DNA of 64,000 nucleotides, from NCBI GenBank assembly GCA_036345935.2, contig JADWOT020000005.1, positions 5,079,960 through 5,143,959 of the forward strand, in the 5' to 3' direction. The notes under the pieces were generated by a model. The model did no database searches. It saw only the letters and a program-made list of their open reading frames with translations, and was not told where the DNA came from. The position numbers and the translations under genes are program-made. Within the stretch, counting starts at the first letter, position 1; every line of letters starts with the position of its first letter. The DNA comes from Taenia hydatigena. Its lineage: Eukaryota > Platyhelminthes > Cestoda > Cyclophyllidea > Taeniidae. Of the stretch, positions 1 through 10,560 are shown in pieces.

Positions 1-2300
1 CTTGCAGAAGTATGAGGTGGCTTTGGCAACAGAAAAGTGGTAGGTGATCACTGTTACTTTGCATACGCGGTGAAGTGAATTCTCATAAATGTGCATCTCA
101 TCAAACGGAATTCTCGACCAAAATTTTGCAAATCAAGTGGCAAGGTAATCAGCTATGTTATTACTACATTTCCGGTGCATAGAAAAGGTGATTGATCGCA
201 ATTGCCTCCCTGATTTCATTTAACTAGTCTTGGCACTTGACAATCTCAGAGCGATGGCAATGGAAGATGACTTCGCTTACTGCACTCTCATTAACGGATG
301 TGCAGCCATGTGCTCGAATGGCAAGGCCACTTATCTGAAACGCTGACATTAATCATGGCGCAGGCTGTCTATATGTGGTAAGGAGAGAGACCAGGTTTGC
401 TTTAGAAGTGATAGCACGTGTCGAGTAGCAATTGGCTTCACCTCTTAAGACCACGCTTTCCCGGACTATGCTGTAAATAATTAGTGCTGACTCGCTAATT
501 CATGCGCTACTATGGAATGTCATAAGGGAGAGGTAGAGAATCTGATGTTGTTACCACTGGTTTTATATAAGACGCAACAGCATGCCAGTGAAGTGTGCGG
601 CCGTTGGCCCTAATGGTCAGCTGCGCTGCAATATTGGAGAGATGCCTATCGAAGTGGCGCTGCGATGGCATGCGATTTGAAGACGAACGGATGGTTGGTC
701 TTATCGAAGTAGTGAGGTGAGTTGCGATCCAGAAAATGGGTTAGGGCTGACCTATTCTTCAATAGCTGTGTGTAAGTTTGCATCTGATGCACCAATGAAA
801 GGTTTTGCACCGCTAAGGCAGCCAGTTGAAAATGCTGAGTGGTAGCAGTGGCTTACATTATCCTTTGGTTGCGTGAACACGAGACGAATAAGGGTCTCCT
901 AAAAACCACCATCCGATCAAATGCAGAGTAGTGTTTCGCCAACTATCGTGGAGTAGAGTCTCCTTTACCTTTTGAAATACCGAAGCCTTGCGATTCTCTT
1001 AACTTGGAGGAAGGGTATTTTTCAACTTCTATTTAAAAGGCGAAGGAAGTATGGGGAACAGATGGATTATTTTAAAGACTTCAACATCCCGATCTCCTCC
1101 TTAATTTGCCTTATGCATTCAGGTGTTCATAGAATGCGCGGGCTCTTTTATATCCCACTACTTTACTATTGTGAGATAGCTTTGTGACATTTGCAAATGT
1201 AAATACACCAGCTTTTGGTGGGACATGCGATGATTATAGGAAATGAACAAGGAGGCAAACCCAGTAAATTTAGTGGAAAGTGCGTGGGCGAACTGTGGGC
1301 TTGTCATTAATATATGGGTGACCGGACACTTACGTCTTGACCTGTAGAAATACGGTTAACATTCAATATTGTAGTCTGAGAATCGTTACCAGCTTTTGCT
1401 AATTGACACGCGGTGCGGAATTCATAGTATTTTATGGTCCTCTATAATGAAACGCCCACGATTAATCACATTTTTGCAAAGTAGACGGCATCTAATTCTA
1501 AATTTTAGTCCTCAGAGGAAACTAGTGGATAATTACCATGCATCAGGTGTCCTTATTTCTGCATCCATTCCCGTGCCCAAATCGAGAAATAAAGTTACAC
1601 TTAGTTGCAATATCTTCTACGTTTACATAGATTCCGTTCGGTGCACTAGACAATTTTTTGGGTAAGCAAAATAAGGCCCGGCACTTGCTTCTGCTAGTAG
1701 ATCCGAATTTTTGGATGTCAGTACCCCACAAAACCGAGACAGAGTAGAATAGGGGCTGAGGCTTGAAGTTCATTTTTAAGCTGAAAGTCAATTGCTACGG
1801 CTAATGAGACTACTGCACTGTCCAAAGTGCATTAAAAGAAGGAATACATCCCAGTTATTTCCATAAGTCTGCGCTCCACTTTGCACTAAGCTAAACGTTC
1901 TGGGCCACATGCATGCAAACAAAAGCGATGGGGCTCGTGGGGTAGTGTCAATCAAGGAAGTGACTCAATGAGTGCGTCTAGGCAATGCATTTTAATGACC
2001 GGCTATGGGTAAGTTTTAAGCGGTCAGAGTAGCGTAATACGCCAAAAATTTTCCAAGCTAGCTTTTAGCACAAACACATTAAAAACCTTGCTGCGCCCAT
2101 TGTATATGCGGAAGAAAACTAAACCAAGATTAAATCTAGCCCTTGATTTTTATAAGCAAGTGTCCCACCTGAACCCACCACGCCTGACTAGGCGCGTCAG
2201 ATGGTTAAGTCTGCTCAAATCGCATGCGCCTATCGTCTGTGGTCGTCGGAATGATTTGAAATGAGATTAGTAACTGCTGGTGGAAGACTGAAACTGATAA
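1..2300. repeat. 2.3-kb duplicated block, left copy
   Basis: This block is collinear, in the same orientation, with 28,150-30,440. Matching anchor pairs in order are: the AT-rich segment near 70-120 with 28,160-28,250; the stretch at 560-590 with 28,750-28,780; 840-900 with 29,055-29,110 (both contain a variant of GAGACRAATAA); 960-1,100 with 29,170-29,320; 1,390-1,440 with 29,610-29,660; 1,680-1,830 with 29,890-30,000; and 2,170-2,240 with 30,320-30,370. By eye roughly two thirds of bases agree, with many small indels, so the duplication is old. The block starts at or before base 1. I see no open frame conserved between the two copies and no terminal repeats, so I call it a segmental duplication of non-coding or long-dead sequence. 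Confidence 0.6.
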
Positions 2301-5300
2301 GATTGGCAAAGACTTAGTCGTTTATAAACGCATGTGCACTGTTTTTGTAGGAAAGCAGACATTCTTGATCCTACATTTATCAAAGTCCTCAGCCTTTGCC
2401 TAACGATGTCACTGCGGAAGGAAATAAAATTGAACTGTATTATTATTCCATCACATTTCATGATGCATTTGTAAAGGGGCTATGAAGATTGAATTGTTTA
2501 AAGTTGTTTGTAAGGAGGCATGATTAGATCCAGGCGGCTACTAATGAAGCGTGTATAAATTGCTTGGTACCATCCTCCTACCCTTAAGCATTGCAATGCT
2601 AATTATAGTTCTAGTTTTAAAGCCTGACATCCCGTTCTGTGTTTCTTGCCTACTCTTCACCCATACCTTTAGTATTTAGTCGACATTTTAATTGGCTGCG
2701 TTGTAGACCCTCCTGAACAGAAGGAAAGTTCTTAAATGGTATTATCCGATCTGCGCACAAGAATAAGTTTAGCAGCTAACACAATCTTTTTGTGTATCTG
2801 ACTTTAGACGGGTCTCGGCAATCATCCTAATGCGCTGTGTCAAAGCCAGAATACACTTGTGAATAGGCGCAGCAATGCAATCGCAGAGTTGCGGAGGACT
2901 ACAAAAATGTATCTTAGTTGCGTTATTTTAGCAATCCTCATGTAATATAGTGAGTGATCGCGAGGCAGCAGCAAATAGCAAGGAGGAGCTTTTAGTGCCT
3001 ATATCAAGACGAGATACAAGTCCATTTCAGCCTCACAGCGAGCTGTCAGCAAAGCTATCACCTATGAAGAATATATTGCTTTTTTGAAGACAGCAATGAA
3101 TGTTTAGTCAAATGATTGGAATCCCACTTTTTCTAACGCAACATTGGAGCTTACAGAGCAAAGATAATTAAAAGGAACTTTCGTGCTCTAACCTGAACAT
3201 TAGGCTTCCCAAGTAAGAAATCGTATAGGTTATGAACGGAGTCTTTCTGTGTCTTCTAGTGAAGAAACCATTGATGTCCCCTTTGCATCAGTAATGTAAT
3301 AATCTTTATCGTTGTATTAGTGTCGAGATCTGGCTCTGAGCTTATCAACGCCATATTGGATCGCGTTTTGCCGCATTTTCTGTCGAGTGAATTTAAGGTA
3401 ATTTAATATAGAGAGTAGGCTAGCACACTAGTAAACAAATGTGTAAGGAGAATTTATTTTCTTGCAGCGTATCAAGGCAAATGTTTTCACGTTGATACGG
3501 GAGCGCTATGGGACAGTAATATGATCTGGATGCTTATACGTGGTGGGATGGTTGCAGAGAGTTAGTTAGGCTTTAAACTTCTTTATGCTTGCATATCAGC
3601 AAGTACAATTGAACTTCCCTCTTTTGTTTAGAGTAGAATGCAGTGTTTGCAACACAGCATTGGAGTCATCTAATCACTGGCCCAAAGTATCTTTATGTGT
3701 AACGAACTCTGGCAATCTAAAGAAATGAATTTAAGCAAATTTTGCTGTCGATTACCTTGACACTTTTGCAAGAAAGAAAGAAAGATTGAAGCGATTTCGT
3801 TGATGGCGCCTACCAGCAGCCCTGATGGGTCAGCAGCCTTATTTACATGCGTTGAGTGCCCCATATTTCAATCGCGCACTTAAATATGCTAACGATTAAT
3901 CTACTTTCTCAGTGTTGTGATCATGGACCCCTTAACTAGGCTTTATACAGAGTAGCAAGCTGAGGAGTGGTTTCTCTGTGTCCATGATTGCACGGAATTT
4001 GCACGGTGGGCTTTGATTATCTTATGGAGTAAACAAGCAAACAAAAAGAAACAACGCTCAATTTAACTTCACATAGATTAATTTGACTTCCAGTTGCTTT
4101 TTTAAATCCAATCCCACCACCCTTTTTACTTCTCTCTCATTGTGGCTTGGCATTTCTTCTCAACGTTGGGCTCATTGAGACATTCCGAGCATTTAGTTAT
4201 AAATGATGGTTCGAGCAGCAGGACTGCTCTGTGGATCTGATTCGTGATTTGGTTTGGTGCAACCTTAAGGTGGGTTGCATATAATCCACCCTATGTTTAC
4301 ACTCATTAGGATCAAATTGTGTGCGAAATGATGCCATTAAATGAACACTTTTTAGTCCTCTTCATGGTAGAGTGACACAAGCACAGCACTACACTTATCT
4401 CTATGAGATACCGTAACATTTTAAGATCATCTGATTTTTGCACCTTTGCTCCATTTATTTGCTTCTTCATCTCTGAGGACACCACAAAATTAGGTAGTGT
4501 ATCCGTCTTTCCTTGCAGCCACGAATGTCGTGACCTTCCCGTCTACACGGAATCAACAGTAAAAAGGCTCAATTCAGCCGTATTCTCATCAAGCGTATTT
4601 TAGTGCTTAGTAAGGCCAGCAAGGTGGCGGTGAAGCTACGCGGATTTTAGTCCATTAAAATGCCTCACTTGCGTACACACTTCTCATCTTCGGTGACCGA
4701 GGATGTTTGAGACAGCGTGTAGGGCACTGCTTCTGCACCAACCCTGTGTGTACGCATCTATCAAGGGCTTAGCTTGACTATCACCTCTTTGACTGAATAA
4801 TTTATCACGTAATTGCTCGTAACTCACCCTTCCAGAGGTAAGGCTCTCTAAAGACTGATGAAATCTCTAAGTTCAGGTGAATGAGGGTTAGAAGGAGATG
4901 TTACAGAGATCATTAGAAAACCCAACAAAATGAGCAGACACTGATGGGGGTGGTCAAAATTATGTAAGGCGATAATTCTTGATCCAAAATAAGAATGTAG
5001 GTAGTTCACTTAGGACGGAAACGCCCGAAAGCAAATGGGATTCGCTCTCTCAAAACCACTTACAAGGGATGCTGTTCAAAGCTTACGGCAGACCGCACTG
5101 GGATACACCACGCGACACGCACTACTAATTGATTCACACACGTCAGATTTGAAAAGGTTAATTACACGACTTACAATGTCAGCATTTGTAAGATTGCAGC
5201 CTTTACGTAATCAAATTGGCAATTTGATGCGACAATGAACATAGCTGACGAATGCTAAAGTCGGGCTCTGAGAAGCGGTACTAAAGAAGTGATAAACGTA

Positions 5301-6550
5301 GATAAAATGACAAAAATATGTGCGCAATTGTTAATGGTTTGCAGGATATATGGTGGGAGAAAAAAATTTAGAATCGCTAAGAATGCGCGGAGAACATAAT
5401 CAAGATTTGAGATTAGGATTAGACAGTAGAAGGCGGAAGAAGGAAGTGATAGTAATGCGTAGTGTGCAGAAATAAAACATAAGGATTAGTAGAAGGAAAG
5501 AAGTGCCGAGAAGCATTGGCTAGAAAATTTGTGTGCTAAAATCCAGACATTGCAACTAAAAAAGAAGTGGGAGGAAGAAGTTAAGAGCTGGTAAGTCAGA
5601 GCCTAAAGAAAATCATTCTCCTCAGAACTATCATAAAAGTCTTAAAATGCAAGCTATTGCGTACAAATTTGCCTTTAATTGGGTCGTCAATGATTAGCTT
5701 CAAGATTAAAACAAAGTTTCTATTCGTCTGTTCGTATTTATCCTCAGATTTCGTGGTCATTATTATCAATCGTCCAGGGTTTCAAGATGCAGAAAATCCA
5801 AGTGTGTTGATAATCTCTAAGTGGATAAAAGCAACTGACGCACCATGTGGCCCATCTGATCATTCAGAAAATATCCTTGCGCAAGTCAAAGCAAGGAAAA
5901 TAGACAACATCTAGTCATAGGGATTCCTGCCTTAAATTCTGTACCTTTTACAACATTACACTCCTTCTAGTGGACTCCAAATTAATCCTTCATTTGCATT
6001 CTCTGTCCATCATTCTACCGTTTTCTGTTCCGTTTTCATTCTACAAAAGCCTTGGCTTAAAAGTCTTCTTGCTTACAATTTTATGGATTATTTTGCATAA
6101 AAAGATATGTCTGGTGCCTCAAAATTACTTTATTTCTAATGATAAATAAATGTCTGCAGCTTGCATTCTTCACGCAAAATTTAGTTTCAATGCTATCGAC
6201 GGAGATTTGAAGCCATGGGATGCATCCAAATCAAAGGAGCAAGTTTGGTGATCGAAGACACAAGTCAATCCGAGAAAAGGCAACAAGAAATAAATCATAA
6301 GAGGTCAAAACAAGGCAAAATCGTTATCAGGGCTGGGTGTAAGAAGGCTTAGCATTTGACGCTCAAGATTGCTACAGTAATTATGCTTACTTGCATATGC
6401 AACTCTGCTCCATACGTCGACTGCATAAACTTACTTTCCGCTTCCTTCATCACCGTTCAGTTTGCAGCATTATGCGTAATGGGAACCCCCATAAATCTGT
6501 TAATTCTGATGGGGGCTAATATAAGACACTAGTAAGAAGCAGGCAAAGGA
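2300..6550. other. No gene recognised
   Basis: No open frame here exceeds what chance gives (the longest are 64-85 codons) and none is repeated elsewhere in the window. Minor features are a short hairpin at about 4,270-4,294 (GGTGGGTT facing AATCCACC), four GAAA units near 3,771-3,785, and a purine-rich tract at about 5,340-5,620. A 67-codon frame at 5,035-5,238 (plus) is somewhat richer in GC than its flanks but resembles nothing I know. Confidence 0.5.
5340..5620. other. Purine-rich tract
   Basis: About 280 bases in which A and G strongly dominate on the plus strand. It does not have a simple repeat unit. It could be the reverse of the pyrimidine-rich tails seen in the element at 21.8, 56.4 and 57.1 kb, but I could not align it to them with confidence. 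Confidence 0.3.
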
Positions 6551-6599
6551 GGGTACGAATGCAAGTGGGGAATAACGAGAAAGGAATGCATGCATATAC

Positions 6600-6896
6600 C
6601 CAATTATTCAAGGCACAGTCTTTAACAATACAAATGCACCGCTGCAAAAAAGAAGATACGAAATATTCAAAAATAGTTTTTCTTCCGATAATATGGTATT
6701 CGCCCTTAAAAATACTATTACCTCTGACTCTATCCCACAAAACACACAGTCGAGTTATAAAAAGGTGCTTTGGGTTTCGCCGGTTTTATTTCTACGGGAT
6801 CCGCTACAACTCCCTAATCCGAATTCGGTGAATACCTGGTTATTTTACGCCATTCAAGCCGTTCCTTTAAAAGTTTTAAATAAAAAGCACAGATAA
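6600..6896 (+). pseudogene. Relic coding segment K, plus-strand copy
   Basis: This stretch aligns with the minus-strand segment ending at 31,251. The last 67 codons of this copy (from the ATG at 6,693) and the last 69 codons of the other (from the ATG near 31,457) both begin M-x-F-x-L-K, share S-Y-K about 20 residues later, and both end in the octapeptide KVLNKKHR just before a stop. Upstream of the ATG the DNA still matches, but the reading frames differ by an indel, so the two copies are decayed versions of one longer exon. In the other copy the last codons run into AG|GTGAGC, a good splice donor; here that site reads AGATAAAC and is lost. I do not recognise the protein and see no metal-binding or catalytic motif. 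It lies about 420 bases before the first zinc finger of unit A, which may or may not be meaningful. Confidence 0.45.
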
Positions 6897-7302
6897 ACTT
6901 TGCGTTTATAACCAATACAAATCTAATATTCGGAGATCCTACTGACATTTGATGCTCTTTCCTCATCACTTGCTACCCGCCGCCTTTTAATGTGGGACCA
7001 AAACATCACACTACTGCCGTGGTGGATGTCGGTAAAGTGCACCAAGTATTTGACTTGATCCACTCAAAATACACTAGACTTAAGCCATGGCTTATGGTGG
7101 CACTCTATATCGTCTTGCTTAAGGCAACTCACGATTCCTTACCCCAGTTACCTTATAGGGAGCGAAATGGCTTACTACATCCCCTCCGCATTTTAGTCAC
7201 ATAATTTAGAGAACAGGTCCGAAAGGTCACCTCACTTACCTGTTGATTTCATTAAAAGCCCTTTTACAAGGTTTTGTGAAGATCGGCGTTCCTTTTGATA
7301 AA

Positions 7303-7383
7303 ATGTGTGGCTATAGGTGTACAGTGTGCTCCGCTTCATTCAGAAGCACCATCTTGAGGCTTGCACATTTGGTTCGCGACCAC
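7303..7383 (+). pseudogene. C2H2 zinc finger 1 of unit A
   Basis: A frame from the ATG at 7,303 encodes a finger with C at 7,318 and 7,327, H at 7,366 and H at 7,381, spacing C-x2-C-x12-H-x4-H, with the usual aromatic residue three after the second C. All four zinc ligands are present. The residues after the first C (T-V-C-S-A-S) are identical in the finger at 43,478 of unit B. The frame stays open to 7,524 but beyond about 7,410 it is not conserved between A and B. C2H2 fingers usually bind DNA or protein; one finger alone would not show specificity. I call it a pseudogene because the partner fingers in the same unit have lost ligands. Confidence 0.6.
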
Positions 7384-7825
7384 CAGGGTGGACATCGTTC
7401 ATTTTCAGATACCCTTTCTTACGCGCATGTATTTTTGCATATATGTACACGTACATCGGTAAAGATGTGTCTGCAAATAAGTATTTTTTGCATAGGGATT
7501 CTCGCAGGGTTACAAATAAAATAAATTAAGCGAACCAATTCTTGTTCTAACCAAATTATGAAGAATTGCGCATTAAGTGGCCGATCCAAATGAAAGGCAC
7601 TACAAATTTGGAATTTTATTTTGCACGTTTATCGTCTTTCTGCGATGTAGATCTGCGCTGTTCGATTAGCTCAGCACTTTGTAGAACCTTTGAAATGGTC
7701 CTCTGACATCAAAGAAGAAAAGATTTGCAAAACCTCTTCATCATTCTTGCCATGTGTCTATTTGGATGACAAAATAACAAAAGTTCTTTTTTCTTGACCT
7801 CAGAATAGCGCGAAACCATAGTTTG

Positions 7826-7891
7826 TGTTGTCTGCGTGCCATCTCGTTTAAGAAATGTGCTTTTTTCAAACATACCTTTGGTGGTTCTGAG
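7826..7891 (+). pseudogene. Middle zinc finger of unit A, degenerate
   Basis: In the frame starting at 7,826 the residues line up with the intact middle fingers of units B (43,950) and D (19,794, minus). The first C is kept at 7,826. The second C position reads CGT (Arg) where the intact copies have TGT. A His is kept at 7,871, about one codon out of register. The last His is Glu here. No stop falls inside the finger. The surrounding DNA also matches units B and C, so this is the same finger in decay. Confidence 0.5.
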
Positions 7892-8003
7892 TTAAAATCC
7901 AGTGTTTGCTCTGCTTCCCAGCCGTAAAGTTAGCTTTCTACGCAAACTTCTTCTATATTTATTCTTCTTTTCAATGCCTAATTACTAAGAACATCTAATT
8001 TAG

Positions 8004-8091
8004 AAATGTGCCTTTATTTAGCGGAATGGTCCGCGGAGAAACTAACGTGGAAAACAGCGTCAGACCATATGCAATCACGTCATCTCTATGG
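8004..8091 (+). pseudogene. Third zinc finger exon of unit A, degenerate
   Basis: The segment follows ATTTAG, which sits where the acceptor is in unit C (TTTACAG) and unit B (ATTCAG). In the frame shared with B, the end of the finger is clear: H-M-x-S-R-H at 8,066-8,083, with both His kept. The two Cys are replaced by Leu (8,018) and Trp (8,027; TGG for TGC). The donor that follows this exon in copies B, C, D and E (GTAGGT or GTAAGT) is destroyed here (ATGGGC). The next acceptor, CTTTGCAG ending at 8,163, is kept. So both the finger and its splicing are broken in this copy. Confidence 0.55.
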
Positions 8092-8357
8092 GCACTCCTT
8101 CGTCTATCAGACATTTTGCAAACGCGTGCTTATGGTAACGCCTTGGTCTCTTTCGCTTTGCAGAATTATTGCGCTGATTATTTGAGCAGAATGTGGCCAA
8201 ACTCTACTGTGGGAGCAAAATTCTTGTGATTTTAGGGATATTCACGTTAATTTATTGCCTTTTTACTTAAAGCTGACTGTCTAGTAAGGCAATAGTCTTC
8301 GCTGCGAGAAGATCACATGCGTAAATTGTGGCCTGATCGCATGAAATTAATTAAGCG

Positions 8358-8627
8358 TTGCCTAGTGGATATGATAATGCAATCGTCGTGTCGTCACAAT
8401 GCATCTGTAGATCTGACATTTACGATTCTGACACACTAATATCAAATGAGCGAGTATTTATAAGCTACAAGGTATATAGCGGAATTGTGCACGTAAACCT
8501 AAGTGCGATGATCGAAAATTTGCCTGTCTGCATTCCAGAGTCTTTCAACGAGCAACTTAATTTACCACCCACGGATGTACACTCATTTATGTGCCTCGAA
8601 AGTAGGCGTGCAATCGGTAGAAGATGA
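8358..8627 (+). pseudogene. Conserved open frame downstream of the fingers in unit A
   Basis: An 89-codon open frame (starting at TTG 8,358) whose 3' half has a counterpart in unit C at about 38,985-39,055. The shared protein signal is N-L-P-P-x-D, then M and S spaced alike, read in the same frame relative to the matching DNA. DNA similarity is continuous from 8,230 to about 8,790 and from 38,630 to about 39,210, so this is not a chance pairing. In unit C the upstream half of the frame is interrupted by several stops. Unit A has extra bases near 8,405-8,450 that C lacks. The frame may be a later exon of the same finger gene. I recognise no domain. Confidence 0.4.
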
Positions 8628-8799
8628 GGGTTTTGGATCTACTAATGCTTTTGTTTTACCCTGGTTGGCATCACACACAGGGACAAATTTTTACTACAAC
8701 ATTAAAAAATTAGTTTAAACATGCAAAACTGAAGCGTATTCCTAAATCAATGCAGCGCGGAGAATAGGGATAGTATGAAAATTCCTAAACTGAATTCAA

Positions 8800-10340
8800 T
8801 TTAAGTGATTATAAATGCCTACAAAAATAACGTTTGCTTTACTTTTTCTTGGCGGCGTCTCGTACTCTATCATCTTAACTGATTTTACTTAATTCCACTC
8901 TTCTTTCGCTTCCTCAGTTGGTTCACGTTTTGACACCCAATTCACTATGGCACCCATTTCTCTAGTAGACAGCATACATTTCTAATATCTCTGCCTTTTT
9001 AACATTTACTTAGCGTCTTCCTTCTCGTATACGTTCTAAATAATCATCGCGCTATGGTGTGACAAGCGCCCCAAAAGCCGGTGAACGGCTGACTTGTACG
9101 CACCTGACCCAGTACCTAGTCTTTGTTCATGTGGCGACTAATAAACAGAGATTCATCGCAAGCATTAGAAAGAACTGACTATTTTGATGTTTGTAAGATG
9201 ATTCTAAAAGTTTTCGTGCCCAGCTCAAATAAGTAATGCTGATTTCCTTGTGCCATGTGGCATTGTACATCCTCAGTTCGATTTCAAGCAAAGCAATGCC
9301 TTCTTTCCAAATAGCATATTATTTTCCATAGCCGTGTCTTTATTCTTTGCGCTGTAGTCATTCTTATGCACTACCTATTTTTGCACAATTCGTTTAGCTT
9401 TCTTGAATCCTAGTGAAACACAATCTTCATGCGTGATATTGACCAGGATAAATAAACGTCAACGTATAATGCAGAATTTTCGTCTTATATTGAGGGTGTC
9501 TACCAGTAAGGCTCATGAGTACATGCCCGTGAACGGTTAGTTAGGGATCTTGCTGAATTGCACTGAAACACTAAAAACAGTGTATGCATTGTATCCGCAT
9601 TTAGCATTTATAGGCTTGTAAAAGTGGACCTAACTGTTGACAAACTGCAGCGCGGCGCGATATTTGCCTTGCCAGGTTAACCACTTACCAACTAATTAGA
9701 CTTGCAGAGCCTGATTCCTCTGCATAAAAGCTAACACGATTTCTGATTTGCAGTACATTAGCAATCCCCCCACAGTGTGTGTTCTTACCCTACTAAGTTG
9801 TCAGTTCAGCAGAAAAGAAACATGTATTGTGGTTCAAGGCTTGCTTAAAATGCACGAAATACTTGCTTTAATTTTGACGTAAATGATGAGAGAATAGGAA
9901 AAATGAGGCTGATTTTGCAAATTTTTTTAATTTTTTTGATGGCGGGGCATTTCAAATAAGCTGCTAAGGCAAGTGCTCTAGTTGATAAACCTCAATGGCA
10001 AATCATCTAAAAAGTCGCCTATCTATAGAACGTGATTCTGTCGCACAGTTTACTCAGCTAGATATCCAACATTTTTGCTTCTTCACATCGCATTTGTAAG
10101 TTGACGTAATTTCTAATGTAATAACTTAAAAGCCATAAAGAACAGAGAGGTTAATGGTGAGTACCGGTGTCTCGTAAATAGCTTTCCCTTTTGGGTTCTA
10201 AACGGAATCAAAGCCTGTTACTAATCCAATCACGTTCATCAATTATGCTTTAAAATTCTGCAAAATATTGTACTCAATGGCTTCTTTTATCAAGCGTGCA
10301 ACCTTTTACACAGGTTTAAGTACCACTCGCAGCATTATCC
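8800..10340. other. No gene recognised
   Basis: No open frame above 60 codons and no repeat shared with other parts of the window that I could detect. Runs of T near 9,925-9,945 are the only simple sequence. Confidence 0.5.
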
Positions 10341-10362
10341 ACAAACTTAGTGGACCATTGAA

Positions 10363-10560
10363 GTGACTCTTAAATTTTGGATTCAAATGAGTACCAAAAT
10401 ATTTTTGCTTCGGGATCTCATGGCACTAGGCATGACATCATTGCATTCGCGCGTTAGTTCATTCTATGCATTCTCGTATTTTTACTTATACCCATTTACC
10501 CATCCATTCATGTTCTTAACCATACATCATATTGTACGTTTTCATTAGTAAGCGGAGCAC
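10363..10560 (+). repeat. Short dispersed repeat S, plus-strand copy
   Basis: About 180 bases that match the reverse complement of 44,533-44,718. The strongest stretch starts at the sequence AGTACCAAAATATTT (about 10,390) and runs through GTTAGTTCATT and GTATTTTTACTTATA. Both copies can be translated in the same frame with the shared residues STKIFL near the start and YFYLYPF near the end. The residues between are only moderately alike and the composition is AT-rich, so I read it as an old dispersed element more than as a gene. No terminal inverted repeat or target duplication is visible. Confidence 0.5.

Larger units (their letters stand above)
7150..8800 (+). repeat. Zinc-finger relic unit A
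   Basis: This unit aligns over most of its length with unit C (37,930-39,210) and from about 7,150 to 8,290 with unit B (43,340-44,420). Shared landmarks in order are the approach to finger 1 (7,200-7,270), finger 1, a middle stretch around 7,720-7,800, the middle finger, the third finger with its flanking splice-like sites, and, shared with C only, a tail that includes the open frame at 8,358-8,627 and continues to about 8,790. Compared with C, this unit has about 300 more bases between finger 1 and the middle finger, so C has lost them or A and B gained them. Introns are kept in all copies, so the family spread by DNA duplication. Confidence 0.7.

Noticed and set aside
3765..3790. Four GAAA units as a microsatellite.
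   Set aside because: Too short to be notable.
7077..7094. The words AAGCCATGGCTTATGGT here and AAGCCATGGCTGATGGT near 18,254, both reading K-P-W-L-M-V.
   Set aside because: Only 17 bases with one mismatch. Matches of this length are expected by chance in a 64-kb window, and the flanks do not align.
7655..7685. TTAGCTCAGC, an A-box-like word in unit A, also in unit B near 43,672.
   Set aside because: It lies in an intron-like part shared by the units, there is no B box at tRNA distance, and it is better explained by the duplication itself.
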